Source of the DNA: Polaribacter sp. Hel1_33_78
GTDB lineage: Bacteria; Bacteroidota; Bacteroidia; Flavobacteriales; Flavobacteriaceae
Direction: 5' to 3'
Assembly: GCF_900106075.1 (NCBI RefSeq)
Contig: NZ_LT629794.1
Coordinates: 2,439,501-2,503,500, forward strand
DNA length: 64,000 nucleotides
Shown: piece after piece, positions 36,022 to 50,300 of the stretch
Layout of the letters: every line of letters begins with the position of its first letter
Position numbering within the stretch: the stretch's first letter is position 1
Notes under the pieces: generated by a model
What the model saw: the letters and a program-made list of their open reading frames with translations, nothing else
What the model was told of the DNA's origin: nothing
The model's database searches: none
Made by a program: the position numbers and the translations under genes

Positions 36022-37452
36022 ATGCAACCAGTACATATTATCCTATTAATCGTCGCATATTTTTCTGTTTTACTTTTTATTTCTTACCTCACAGGAAAAT
36101 CTGCAAACAACAAAACTTTTTTTAAAGCAAATAACTCTTCTCCTTGGTATTTAGTGGCTTTTGGTATGATTGGAGCTTCACTTTCTGGAGTTACTTTTAT
36201 CTCTGTTCCAGGCTGGGTAGAATCTCAAAGCATGAGTTATATGCAAATGGTTTTGGGATACATTTTGGGGTATGCCGTTATTGGCTTAGTGCTACTTCCA
36301 CTCTATTACAGATTAAATTTAACATCTATTTACACTTATTTACAAGACCGATTTGGAAATTACTCTTACAAAACGGGAGCAAGTTTTTTCTTACTTTCTA
36401 GAACCATTGGTGCCGCTTTTAGACTTTTTTTAGTGGCAAATGTGTTGCAATTATTGTTGTTTGATGCCTACGGAATTCCTTTTTGGGTAACCGTTTCTAT
36501 CACTATTTTATTAATTTGGTTATACACATTTAAAGGCGGAATTAAAACCATTGTTTGGACAGATACTTTGCAAACATTATTTATGTTAATTGCAGTTGGC
36601 GTTTGTATTTACACAATTTCTACGGAAATGCAAATCACCAATATTTTTTCTTATGTTGCTGAAAGCGAACTTTCTAAAACCTTCTTTTTTGACGATGTAA
36701 AAACTGGCGATTATTTCTGGAAACGCTTTTTAGCTGGAGCGTTCGTTGCAATAGTAATGACAGGTTTAGATCAAGATATGATGCAAAAAAACTTGACATG
36801 TAAAAACCTAAAAGATGCGCAAAAAAACATGTTTTGGTTTACCATTGTTTTGGTAATTGTTAATTTTTTCTTTTTGGCTTTAGGAGTTTTATTAACAGAT
36901 TATGCTCAGAAAAACGGAATTGACGCTCACAAAGATCAATTATTTCCCATAATTGCCACAAAAGGAAGCTTAGGTTTAGCTACTGCAATTTTCTTTTTAT
37001 TAGGTTTAATCGCGGCGGCATATTCGAGTGCAGATTCTGCTTTAACTTCTTTAACAACCTCTTTTAGTATTGATATTCTAGAAATTGACAAAAAGAAAAA
37101 TCCGGAAGAGCAAGAAAAAACAAGAAAGAAGATTCATATCCTTTTTTCATTTGTACTCATCGCGACTATTTTGGTTTTTAAATATTTTATTGCAGATCAA
37201 AGTGTAATCGCTAAAATATTTACGTTTGCTGGTTATACATATGGTCCTCTATTAGGTCTTTATGCATTCGGTTTATTTACCAAACTGCAAGTAAAAGACA
37301 AAGCAGTTCCTTTTATTTGTATTATCGCGCCAGTGTTAACTTTTTTAACCAATTATAGTACAATCCAATATTTCAATTTTGACTTTGAATTTTTTGTATT
37401 GGTCATTAATGGTGTATACTCCTTTCTTGGCTTATTTCTCTTTAAAAAATAA
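36022..37452 (+). CDS. sodium:solute symporter (SSS family)
   Basis: 476 residues with about 13 membrane segments, of the SSS (TC 2.A.21) family. Seen: WYLVAFGMIGASLSGVTFIS and PGWVESQSMSYMQMVLGY near the N-terminus (the Na+-binding first helices), GGIKTIVWTDTLQTLFMLIA, MTGLDQDMMQKNLTCKN and LGLIAAAYSSADSALTSLTT. Substrate cannot be told from sequence; Bacteroidota relatives are annotated for sugars or other solutes. Monocistronic. Confidence 0.88.
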   Translation: MQPVHIILLIVAYFSVLLFISYLTGKSANNKTFFKANNSSPWYLVAFGMIGASLSGVTFISVPGWVESQSMSYMQMVLGYILGYAVIGLVLLPLYYRLNLTSIYTYLQDRFGNYSYKTGASFFLLSRTIGAAFRLFLVANVLQLLLFDAYGIPFWVTVSITILLIWLYTFKGGIKTIVWTDTLQTLFMLIAVGVCIYTISTEMQITNIFSYVAESELSKTFFFDDVKTGDYFWKRFLAGAFVAIVMTGLDQDMMQKNLTCKNLKDAQKNMFWFTIVLVIVNFFFLALGVLLTDYAQKNGIDAHKDQLFPIIATKGSLGLATAIFFLLGLIAAAYSSADSALTSLTTSFSIDILEIDKKKNPEEQEKTRKKIHILFSFVLIATILVFKYFIADQSVIAKIFTFAGYTYGPLLGLYAFGLFTKLQVKDKAVPFICIIAPVLTFLTNYSTIQYFNFDFEFFVLVINGVYSFLGLFLFKK

Positions 37453-37574
37453 AATAATAAACACCAGAACATTATTATTTCAGGTAATATCATTAAAAAG
37501 AGATTTTTTGAATAAATACAAGAGATTTTCATAAAAATAGTAGAATCGAGAAAATTCCGAATACTATATGCTCC

Positions 37575-38012
37575 TTGAATAAATTAAATACCTTAAACTT
37601 TTTAAATATAACAGGAGCAATTCATTTTCCAGTTTGTTTTGCAAACCTAAATCAACCACTATATATAAACCTTATAAACTGCCACCTAAAAGAAATTCCA
37701 AAAGCAATTATAGGTTTAAAAAATCTTAGAGACTTAAATATTCAAGGAAATAATATTACAGAAGTTCCTGCAGAAATTGGAGAAATTAAATCTTTAGAAA
37801 TACTTAGGATCGATTTCAATTCTAATTTAATACTACCACAAAACATTATTAATAAAAACAAACTGAGAGTAGATTTCATTACTTATAATAAAATTGATAC
37901 AGAGAAAGCTAAAAAGCTATTAATTAAATTTGGCAAAAGCAGAAAGCAATATAGAAATGATGATGAAATCTATTTCTGGGTTGTTGACGAACAACTAAAT
38001 AAAGATAACTAG
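37575..38012 (+). CDS. small leucine-rich-repeat protein, possibly a remnant
   Basis: About 145 residues with three to four leucine-rich repeats: LYINLINCHLKEIPKAIIGL, LRDLNIQGNNITEVPAEIGE and SLEILRIDFNSNLILPQNII. No signal peptide. There is no in-frame ATG near the start: the first usable codon is TTG 37575, and upstream the frame is open only to a TGA at 37509. A promoter box is not evident. It may be a real cytoplasmic LRR protein with a TTG start or a truncated relic. Confidence 0.55.
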   Translation: MNKLNTLNFLNITGAIHFPVCFANLNQPLYINLINCHLKEIPKAIIGLKNLRDLNIQGNNITEVPAEIGEIKSLEILRIDFNSNLILPQNIINKNKLRVDFITYNKIDTEKAKKLLIKFGKSRKQYRNDDEIYFWVVDEQLNKDN

Positions 38013-38353
38013 TAAAACAAATAATATATTAAACGTATTGCAGGACATATTAATGTCAGACATCATGTTTCAGAAACTTTTCTGCTTCTTAGATGCATTA
38101 AATCAGGGAATTAGTAAAAAAAAATCAGTTTTAAAAATAAAGACTGTTTTTGCACTTAAGCGACAAAAATAGTCGTTTCAACGAATAAAATTACCAACAA
38201 GCTATATTTTTTGCTTAATATTATTGATTTATGTAGATTTGTCAAAATTTGTATAAACGTAAATTAAGAAAAAAACAATAGAAATAGACCAAAAAGCAAC
38301 ACTTGTAAATCACAAATTCCTTTTGCACAGTGATTTATGTTTGTTTTTTTTTC
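38013..38353. other. gap before the giant adhesin gene
   Basis: 341 bp of AT-rich DNA with no convincing ORF. It contains a weak CGAC/GTCG hairpin around 38159-38174. Nothing else is recognised. Confidence 0.5.
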
Positions 38354-38361
38354 TATGTTTG
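38354..38361 (+). promoter_or_regulatory. -7 box (TATGTTTG) for the giant adhesin gene
   Basis: Exact TAnnTTTG 28 bp upstream of ATG 38390. It shows that the longer frame beginning at 38330 is not translated from its first ATG. Confidence 0.6.
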
Positions 38362-38389
38362 CAAACAGTTAAAAATAAAAAAAATCTAT

Positions 38390-41300
38390 ATGAAGAAGAG
38401 ATTATTTATATTTTCAGTAGCGCTATTATCAATTATTCAGTTTAATTATGGATCTAACGTAATTAATACCAATGAAATTGCAAATGCTATCTCAGAAAAA
38501 GATGTTAAGAATTCTTTTACAGAAAACTTTTTCAGTAATTATGAAGCTAACTGGAAAAATCTAGAAAATTTTAATACTGAATTCAATCAGAGTGCTTTTG
38601 CAAGTAAGCAGTTTACAGCGATAAGTGCACCTGCACCTGAAGCAGATGATTGTACAAGCGCTTTACCTGCAGTAGATGCTATCAATTTTTCTGAAAGTAT
38701 GCTAGAAATTGCCATGGATAAAACTTATCAACCTGATAACAATCAAGGCTGTTGTTATAAGGAACAGCCTCAAGGTCACATGCATCCAAAGAGATTAAAA
38801 CTAGAATATATAGGAAGTGGAAACCCCTGGATCGTTTTTAGATTTAAAAATTCTGGCGGAGCAGTTCATTTTCAGGGCAATGTTTCAAATGGTCAGTCCT
38901 TAATAGTTGATGGTTCGGGTATGGTAAATAAACACGGTCAAGAAGGACTCGAAACTAATACTTGGTATTCTATAGCGGGCTCTGCCGTCTCATATCACAC
39001 CTCTTGTTCTACAAATTTAGATGTTGGTCATACTATTAACGGACATTTCAAAGTTTTGGCGATAGAAATGCCTTTAGTAAGTGGTATGGGTGGCGTTTCA
39101 TGTACTGAAGGAGATTTTACACCTTGTGATGATCTTACTAACGCAGGTCATACATTTGAATGGCATAATTTATGCACCCAAGATGCCAGTCAAAACCTAA
39201 ATATACCGCTTATGGATTGGGTAGATGCTTCCGGTGGGCAAGGAGGCACTATAGAATACCAGTGGCAGATAAGATGGGCCCCAAACGTATGGTATAATAT
39301 TCCTGGAGCTACAAATAAAAATTATAATCCACCAAATTCTCCTTATAATGCTTCAACAAATCCTTATGGTTGGAAAGTTGGTGAAAATTATTGGCGTAGA
39401 AAAGCAAAAAGAACCTGTTCAACTACTTGGATAGAAAGTGAAGGTAAATATTATTGGATATCTGAAAACGTTCAAAATCCTGGCTCAATCTCAGGAGACG
39501 AATCTGAATGCAGCAGTTATAATCCAGGGAATATTTCAAATAACACTTCAGCTTCAGGTGGTGGAGGTTCTTGGATATCATATCAATGGCAATATAAAAC
39601 AACTGGTAATTGGATTGCTATTAATGGTGCAACTGATGCAGGGTATAATCCGGGTTCTATTTCTCAAACCACTACATACAGAAGAGGAGCAATAAGAACT
39701 AGTTCAGGCTGCACAGTTGGGTATAAATACTCTAATGAGGTTATCAAAACAGTAACTAACAATAGCTTAAGTTTGCAGTGTGAGTATAAAGTTGATAATG
39801 GCGGTTGGATTACAAATAATTGTTCGATTACTCTAACACAAGGACAAAAACTTCAACTTTCTACAAATCCAAATTATTTGTCGTCATATTCTTGGACAGG
39901 TCCAAATAATTTTTCAGGTAGCGGAAATAATGGTGGAGATATTCTACTTTCAAATTCTGTTACTACAGCTATGTCAGGAACATACACGGTTATAGCAACA
40001 GATAGCAATGGATGCACTGGCTCAAAAAATATTACAGTTAATGTAGTATGTCCAAACCCTGCAAATAATACAACAGCAACTGCATCAATTAATGAAAATC
40101 AAACCAAAACATTAACGGGTTCTCCTTCTGGAGGTTCTTGGAGTATTGTATCAGGTGGCGGAACTATTAATGGTTCAACGTATACACCTGCTAATATAAA
40201 TACAAATACTAATGTTAAAATTAGATATACAATTGCAGCAAACGGAAGTTGTGCAGCGACTTCAGATGATGTTACTTTTACTGTAACACCAGTTTGTACA
40301 ACAGCAAATAATACAACAGCAACTGCATCAATTAATGAAAATCAAACCAAAACATTAACGGGCTCTCCTTCTGGAGGTTCTTGGAGTATTGTATCAGGTG
40401 GCGGAACAATCAATGGTTCAACGTATACACCTGCTAATATAAATACAAATACTAATGTTAAAATTAGATATACAATTGCAGCAAACGGAAGTTGTGCAGC
40501 GACTTCAGATGATGTTACTTTTACTGTAACACCAGTTTGTACAACAGCAAATAATACAACAGCAACTGCATCAATTAATGAAAATCAAACCAAAACATTA
40601 ACGGGCTCTCCTTCTGGAGGTTCTTGGAGTATTGTATCAGGTGGCGGAACAATCAATGGTTCAACGTATACACCTGCTAATATCAATACCAATACTACTG
40701 TTAAGATTCGATATAGAATTGCAGCAAACGGAAGTTGTGCAGCGACTTCAGATGATGTTACGTTTACAGTAACTCCTGTTTGTAGTATAACGGCAAATAA
40801 TACAACAGCAACTGCATCAATTAATGAAAATCAAACCAAAACATTAACGGGCTCTCCTTCTGGAGGTTCTTGGAGTATTGTATCAGGTGGCGGAACGATC
40901 AATGGTTCAACATATACTCCTGCTAATATCAATACAAATACTACTGTTAAGATTCGATATAGAATTGCAGCAAACGGAAGTTGTGCAGCGACTTCAGATG
41001 ATGTTACTTTTACTGTAACACCAGTTTGTAGTATAACGGCAAATAATACAACTTCAACTGCATCAATTAATGAAAATCAAACCAAAACATTAACGGGCTC
41101 TCCTTCTGGAGGTTCTTGGAGTATTGTATCAGGTGGCGGAACGATCAATGGTTCAACATATACTCCTGCTAATATCAATACCAATACTACTGTTAAAATT
41201 CGATATACAATTGCAGCAAACGGAAGTTGTGCAGCGACTTCGGATGATGTTACGTTTACGGTAACTCCTGTTTGTAGTATAACGGCAAATAATACAACAG

Positions 41301-44300
41301 CAACTGCATCAATTAATGAAAATCAAACCAAAACATTAACGGGCTCTCCTTCTGGAGGTTCTTGGAGTATTGTATCAGGTGGCGGAACTATTAATGGTTC
41401 AACGTATACACCTGCTAATATAAATACAAATACTAATGTTAAAATTAGATATACAATTGCAGCAAACGGAAGTTGTGCAGCGACTTCAGATGATGTTACT
41501 TTTACTGTAACACCAGTTTGTACAACAGCAAATAATACAACAGCAACTGCATCAATTAATGAAAATCAAACCAAAACATTAACGGGCTCTCCTTCTGGAG
41601 GTTCTTGGAGTATTGTATCAGGTGGCGGAACGATTAATGGTTCAACGTATACACCTGCTAATATAAATACAAATACTAATGTTAAAATTAGATATACAAT
41701 TGCAGCAAACGGAAGTTGTGCAGCGACTTCAGATGATGTTACGTTTACTGTAACTACAATAGATGATCTCCCATTAGCAGTTGATGATTCAGAAACTACA
41801 GATGAAGATATTCCAATAAATATTTCAGTTCTCAATAATGATGACTTTGGAACAGACGGTCCAAATACAGGTGCAATTACAATACCATCGGCAACATCTT
41901 CACAAGGAGGTTCTATTGTGGTTAATAAAGCAGGTACTCCAAATAACCCCACAGATGATACTATAGATTATACACCGCCACTAAACTATAGTGGTTCAGA
42001 TAACTTTAATTATACAATCACAGATGGAAATGGAGACACATCAACTGCAACAGTTACCATTACAATTAGTCCAATCAATGACTTACCATTAGCTACAGAT
42101 GATTCAGATACAGTTGATGAAGATAGTGGTGTAAATATTATCGTTGTTTTAGATAATGATACTTTTGGAGGAGATGGCCCAAATGTAGGTTCAATTTCTC
42201 TACAATCTGCAACATCAACTGAAGGGGCTTCGATTCAAGTGAATAAAGGAGGCACACCTAACGATCCAACAGATGATAAAATTGATTATTCCACAAAGCT
42301 TAACTTCAATGGAACAGATACTTTTGATTATACAATTACAGATAGTAACGGAGATACATCTACTGCTACAGTAACTATTACAGTTAATGGAGTAAATGAT
42401 TTACCAGAAGCATTTGATGATGTTGCTATTACCGATGAAGATACATTGGTAAATATAGATGTTTTAGATAATGATACCTTTGGAGGAGATGGTCCTTCTA
42501 ATGGTCCTATAACAATACCATCAACAACATCTGCTCAGGCTGGAATTATTGCAGTTAATAATGCGGGAACAATCACCGATCCAACAGACGATACTATTGA
42601 TTATATTCCGGCTCCAAATTTTTATGGAGTAGATACTTTTAATTATACAATAATAGATAGTAATGGAGATACTTCTACAGCAACAGTAACAGTTACTGTT
42701 AGCGCAGTAAATGATTTGCCCGTTGCCACAAATGACTCAAAATCTACAAATGAAGATACACCAGTAAATATTAGCGCTGTTTCAAATGATAGTTTTGGAG
42801 GTGATGGTCCAAGTTCAAGCTCAATAACAATTCCTTCTGCAATTTCAGCAAACGGGGGTACAGTCGAGGTAAACGACTCAGGAACTCCTACTGACCCTAC
42901 CGATGATTCAATAGATTATACACCAAAAGCTAACTTTAATGGTACAGATACATTTGATTATACCATTGCAGATAGTAATGGAGATACCTCTACAGCAACG
43001 GTTACAATAACAATATCACCTGTTAATGATTTACCTACAGCGGTTGATGATATTGCTACTACTTCAGAAAATATTCCAGTAGATATTTTAGTCCTTAATA
43101 ATGATGATTTTGGAGGAGATGGTCCTAACACAGGAACAATCTTATTACCTTCATCTAACTCTAATGAAGGAGGGAACTTAGTGGTAGACGATAGAGGTAC
43201 ACCAACTGATCCTACTGATGATAGAGTAAATTATACACCAGCTTTAAATTTTAATGGTGATGATACTTTTGATTACACGATAACAGATAGTAACGGAGAC
43301 ACATCTACCGCTACAGTTACAGTTACTGTTGAGGTGAATACCGATCCATGTACTATAGGAGCTATAGTAGGTACTCCAACAGCGAATGACCCAGACGGAG
43401 ATGGGATAAATAATTCATGTGATTTAGATGATGATAATGACGGTATTTTAGATACAGTAGAAGACACTTGTACTACAAACAATGGTTCTCAAGTTAGTTT
43501 TAATGGCTCTGGTACATATAATGTTGCAGCTTCAACTGATTCAGGTTTAATAATCGATATTAAAGGTTTAGATAATAGTTTTAACTTAAACATAAATGGT
43601 ATTGATTTAGTACCAGTTCAACTTCAATTCGATCAAGGGTCTTATTCTTCTCCTTCAAATCAGTCTTTAGTAAAATTCAAATCTGATAATTTTTCTTATG
43701 GACAAAATGGTATACCAACAGTCTGGGGTATCAATGGAAATACAGGAAACCCTACTTTACGACTAGAAGTAAATGCTTTAGGGAAAGTATCATTATTTGG
43801 TAAAAGATCAGATAACGGAGAGTTAGAGGAAATGTATATTCAAAATAATGATCCTCAATTTGCTGATTTCTCTTTAAATACTTCAGGGAATAATACAATT
43901 ATTATTTCTCAACTTAACTTTGGTCCAACAAACATAAACGGAGAATATTATTCTTATATGATAAATTGTTCAGGCACAGATGTAGATAATGATGGCCTAT
44001 TAAATAGTTTAGACTTAGACAGTGATGGCGATGGTTGTAAGGATGTTACAGAATCGAAAGGAATAGATGCAAATAATGACGGTATACTAGATGGTTCAGG
44101 GTATGACAATAAAGGTAGAGTAGTAGGAGGAATAAATGGTTATGATGGTTTAACAGGAAATGAATATATTGCAAATCAAGTCACAGTTTTATCACCACCA
44201 ACAGATGCAGTATCCAACACTACTGCAAGTTTTGAAATAGAAGTTAGTGCAGATGAAGCCACTTCATACAGTTCAGGAAGTCCAACATATGGCACGCCAG

Positions 44301-47300
44301 GTAATGCAAATACAGGATTAGGATATAGCTGGTATTTAGGAGATCCAGATAATGGAGGTAGTTTACTTTCAGATACAGCAATTTATTCAGGTACAGAAAC
44401 AACTACTTTAAGCATAAGCGATGTTACAGGTTTATATAATAACGAATATTATGTAATCGTATCGCATGAGAATAATACTTGTATACGTGAGATTCGTTCA
44501 GCAACATTAATTGTAGATGATCCATGTAGTTATGGAGCAACAGTAGGTACACCAACAGCGAATGACCCAGATGGAGATGGTATAAACAATGCATGTGATT
44601 TAGATGATGATAATGATGGTATTTTAGATACAAAAGAAGATTCATGTACTTTAACACCAGCAGATTTAACTTGGCATGGATCAGCAGCAAGTAATATGAC
44701 TACTGCAAATGGTAAAGATTTAGCAGTTACAGGAGGAATATGGAGTAACGCTTACTCAGATCAAACCTGGTCTTTACCATTAGAGATGACAGGTACAATA
44801 ACCAGTGTAAGCAATGGTATGATAGGATTTTTACCAGTATCAAAAACAGAGACTACTGGAGGGACTTGGAATGATGGTGGCTACAAAGTACAAATAAGAA
44901 ATAACGGTAATGGAATTTATACACGCCATGGTAATACAAATGTTGACTGGAAGTCTCCGAATTCTTTAAATTCAACTTTCCGATTTGTAATAGATGAGTC
45001 GGGTAATATGGAGTATTACTTTAATGGAAGTTTATTCTATTCAAATACAGTTCCTGTAGAGGATTATAAAATCACTATTTCTAGAGGAAGCTTTACAGTT
45101 GATGATTTCCAAATAATTTATCAATGTGATAGTGATATTGACAATGACGGAGTAGATAACAGTTTAGACTTAGACAGTGATGGCGATGGATGTAAAGATG
45201 TAGTTGAATCAGGAGGAATAGATGCTAATAACGATGGGATATTAGATGGTTCAGGTTTTGATGCAGACGGATTAGTAGCCGGAGGTAGCGGAGGTTATGA
45301 TGGAAGTACAGGAAACGAATACATAGCATCACAACTCACAGTAACTTCAGGACCAAGCGATGTAACCGGATTTAATGGATCACCAGCTTCATTCACAGCA
45401 GTAGTAAGTTCAGAAGAAGCTACATCGTACAGTTCAGGAAGTCCAACATACGGTACACCAGGCAATGGAAATGATAGAATAACGTATCAGTGGTATTTAG
45501 GAGACCCAGATAGCGGAGGTAGTTCATTATCCGATACAGCAGTATATTCAGGAACAGAAACAAGCACATTAGAGATAAGTGAAGTATCAGGCTTAGACGG
45601 GAATGAGTACTATGTAGTAATAGGTCAAGAGAATAATAGCTGTATACGCGAGGTTCGTTCAGCAACTTTAACAGCGAATGATCCATGTACCTATGGAGCA
45701 ACATTGGGTACTCCAACAGCGAATGACCCAGACGGTGATGGTATAAACAATGTCTGTGATTTAGATGATGATAATGATGGTATTTTAGATACAGAGGAAG
45801 ATTTTTCTATATCTTCATTATCGCCAGAAGTGTGGTTAGATGCTTCAGATAGTTCAACGATAACAGAAAGTGGAGGAAAAGTAAGTCAATGGAATGATAA
45901 ATCAGGTAATGGGCATCATGCAGTTCAATCAAACAATAGTTACAAGCCTAGCTATGTACAAAATGATTTAGCTGGTAAAGACGGAGTAGATTTTTACTTA
46001 AACAAATCTTTGAGAAAAAATACGGGTACGCAAACAGTAGGCTATGTGATCGCTGTATTAAAAGCCGAAAATGCAACCTGGAATAACTTTCATACTATTT
46101 TTGGTCATCGAGCAAACTCACGATTTGGTGGGATCATGCAATCTGGTAACACTGGTTTTCATAATAATGCCTATCCTGGATCTGTATGGGTAGACGGAAT
46201 TTCTAAAACTGTTTCTAATACAGGCTTTAGTACTATAGATTCACCACATATATGGAGTTATACTCCAAATGGAAATACGGTCAAGACGCTAACCAATGGC
46301 TACAATATGGGTAGCTATGATAACAATTATGGACAGGGCTCTGCTACCCATTACGAGGTAGTAGTTTTACCAAGAATTCCAACAGATGAAGAACGTGAAA
46401 AATTAGAAGGTTACCTAGCACATAAATGGGGCTTAGCGAGTAGTTTACCAGTTAACCATCCATACAAATCTGCTTCTCCATCAAGTGATTTAGATGGAGA
46501 TGGTTTAATCAATAGTTTAGATTTAGACAGTGACGGCGATGGATGTAAAGATGTAACCGAGTCAGGAGGCATCGATGCTAATAACGATGGTATATTAGAT
46601 GGTTCAACTTTTGATACAGACGGATTAGTAACTGGAGGTACTGGAGGTTATGATGGGGCAAATGGCTCAGAATATGTTGCTTCTCAGTTGTCTATTACAT
46701 CACCACCAACAAATGCAGTATCCAACACAACTGCAAGTTTTGAGATAGAGGCTAGCGCAGATGAAGCAACCTCATATAGTTCAGGAAGCCCAACATATGG
46801 CACACCAGGTAATGCAAATACAGGATTAACGTATAGCTGGTATTTAGGAGACCCAGATAATGGAGGTAGTTTACTTTCAGATACACCTGTTTATTCAGGT
46901 ACAGACACAACTACTTTAAGTATAAGCGATGTTACAGGTTTACATAATAACGAATACTATGTAATCGTATCGCACGAAAACAATACTTGTATACGTGAGA
47001 TTCGTTCAGCAACGTTAATTGTAGATGATCCATGTAGTTATGGAGCAACAGTAGGCACACCAACAGCGAATGACCCAGATGGAGATGGTATAAACAATGC
47101 TTGTGATTTAGACGACGATAATGATGGTATTTTAGATACTATAGAAGATAACCTTGTTTCTTCTTTAACTGCGGTAGCAGGTGCCTCAGCAATTACTATA
47201 GACTCTAATAATTTTACAGTAAACAACATCTCAGGCGGATGGGGTGCAGGAAGCGTTCATTCCAATGATTTAGGGATTGCACCAAATGAAGATTTTACAC

Positions 47301-50300
47301 TTAGTTTAGAAGTTGAACTATTTTCTCAAAGGCACATCATGATTGGTTTAAATGCCTCAGGTAACAATAGTACTAATAGTCATGATGATATTGATTATGC
47401 ACTATATTTTGCTGGAAATTCTGTATATATTTTTGAAAACGGTAGCAATAAAGGAACTCATTCTTCAGTAACTGCAGATTCAGATGTATTTTCCATAGCG
47501 CGTGTAGGAACCACAATTACCTATTCAAAGAATGGAACTGTATTTTACACAAGTTTAACAGCAAGCAGTGCTGCAGATTATTACATAGATAGTTCTATGC
47601 ATGATAATGGTAACAATGGATACACCATCAGCAATATTTTGGTAACAAGATCTTCTTCAGACTTAGACGGAGACGGTATTCCAAACAGTTTAGACACAGA
47701 CTCAGACGGAGATGGGTGTTTTGATGTAACCGAATCAGGAGGAATCGATGCTAATAACGATGGTATATTAGATGGTTCAGGTTTTGATGCAGACGGATTA
47801 GTAACCGGAGGTACTGGAGGTTATAATGGAGCAAATGGCTCAGAATATGTTGCTTCTCAGTTGTCTATTACATCACCACCAACAAATGCAGTATCCAACA
47901 CAACTGCAAGTTTTGAGATAGAGGCTAGCGCAGATGAAGCCACTTCATACAGTTCAGGAAGCCCAACATATGGCACACCAGGTAATGCAAATACAGGATT
48001 AACGTATAGCTGGTATTTAGGAGACCCAGATAATGGAGGTAGTTTACTTTCAGATACACCTGTTTATTCAGGTACAGACACAACTACTTTAAGTATAAGT
48101 GATGTTACAGGTTTACATAATAACGAATATTATGTAATCGTATCGCACGAAAACAATACTTGTATACGTGAGATTCGTTCAGCAACGTTAATTGTAGATG
48201 ATCCATGTACTTATGGAGCAACAGTAGGCACCCCAACAGCGAATGACCCAGATGGAGATGGTATAAATAATATCTGTGATTTAGATGATGATAATGATGG
48301 TATTTTAGATACACAAGAATCTAACTTAGTAAAAACTCTATCTCTTGTAGTGGGTAATGGTGTTACTATAGATAATAATAATATCACAGTAACTTCAGCT
48401 TTAACAGGAGACTGGGGCAGTAACAGTGTTCATTCCAATGATTTAGGTGTTGCGACAGGTGTAGACTTTTCAATGAGCATGCAAGCAGATTTGATAACTA
48501 CCAGACACATTATGATTGGTTTAAATGCCTCTGGTAATAATAGTACAGCAAGCTATTCAGATATAGACTATGCCATTTACTTTAATAACACAAATAATCG
48601 AGTTGAAGTATATGAAAATGGTGGTCACAAAGGAAACTATGTCTCCATAACATCACCAGACGATGTTTTTTCAATAAAGAGAACAGGCACTACAATAACC
48701 TATTCAAAAAATGGTGTTGTATTCTATACTAGTGCAGCAGCTTCAACAGCATCAGATTATTACATAGATAGCTCTATTCATGATAACAGCAATAACGGTT
48801 ATAGCATAACAAACATTATTGTAACCACAGAAACTTCTTATGATATTGACAATGACGGAGTAGATAACAGTTTAGACTTAGACAGTGACGGCGATGGATG
48901 TAAAGATGTAGTTGAATCAGGAGGAATAGACGCTAATAACGATGGTATATTTGATGGTTCAGGGTATGATGCAGACGGACTAGTAACTGGAGGTAGTGGA
49001 GGCTATGATGGAGTTTCAGGAAACGAATACATAGCATCACAACTCACAGTAACTTCAGGACCAAGCGATGTAACCGGATTTAATGGATCACCAGCTTCAT
49101 TCACAGCAGTAGTAAGTTCAGAAGAAGCTACATCGTACAGTTCAGGAAGTCCAACATACGGTACACCAGGCAATGGAAATGATAGAATAACGTATCAGTG
49201 GTATTTAGGAGACCCAGATAGTGGAGGTAGTTCATTATCCGATACAGCAGTATATTCAGGAACAGAAACAAGCACATTAGAGATAAGTGAAGTATCAGGC
49301 TTAGACGGAAACGAATACTATGTAGTAATAGGTCAAGAGAATAATAGCTGTATACGCGAGGTTCGTTCAGCAACTTTAACAGCGAATGATCCATGTACCT
49401 ATGGTGCAACAGTAGGCACTCCAACAGCGAATGACCCAGACGGTGATGGTATAAACAATGTCTGTGATTTAGATGATGATAACGATGGTATTTTAGATGT
49501 TAATGAATGTGCTGTCTATGGCTCATTAAATTATGAATTTTACGATAGTGTTCCTGCGGGTAGTACAACAGATAATATTCCAACTTCTGGTGCATTATCA
49601 GTTGGTACGGTAGATTATTGGAATGCTAATACTCTTCAAAATAATGTAGATCCTGGAGATGCAAGTAATATGTCAATACGTTACAAAGGTTTAATTGATA
49701 TAGAAACAACAGGTAATTATACTTTTTATACCATATCGGATGATGGGTCAAAATTATTTATTGATGGTATTGAAGTAGTAAATAATGATGGTTCCCATGG
49801 AGCTCAAACTAGACAAGGTAATATTAATTTAACTGATGGATACCACACAATTGAAGTACTTTTCTTCCAAGGAGGCGGTCCATTTAGTTTAAATGTACAA
49901 TATCAAGGTCCTGGAATTAATAAACAAAATTTACCATTTTCAATATTATTATCTAGTTTACCAACTTGTGATACAGACGGTGATGGTATTATCAATAGTT
50001 TAGATTTAGACAGTGATGGTGATGGATGTAAAGATGTAGTTGAATCAGGAGGGATCGATGCTAATAACGATGGTATATTAGATGGTTCAACTTTTGATAC
50101 AGACGGATTAGTAACTGGAGGTACTGGAGGCTATGATGGAGCAAATGGCTCAGAATATGTTGCTTCTCAGTTGTCAGTAATTTTACCACCTTTCGATGCA
50201 ACAATTGATAATGGATCTCCAGCTTCATTTACAATTACAACTTCTTCGGATGAGGCAACTTATTACAATTCAGGAAGTCCAATATATGGTACACCAGGAA

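Noticed and set aside
38330..38389. 20-codon extension of the giant adhesin from the first ATG
   Set aside because: It spans the -7 promoter box at 38354-38361 and would place residues before a good signal peptide.
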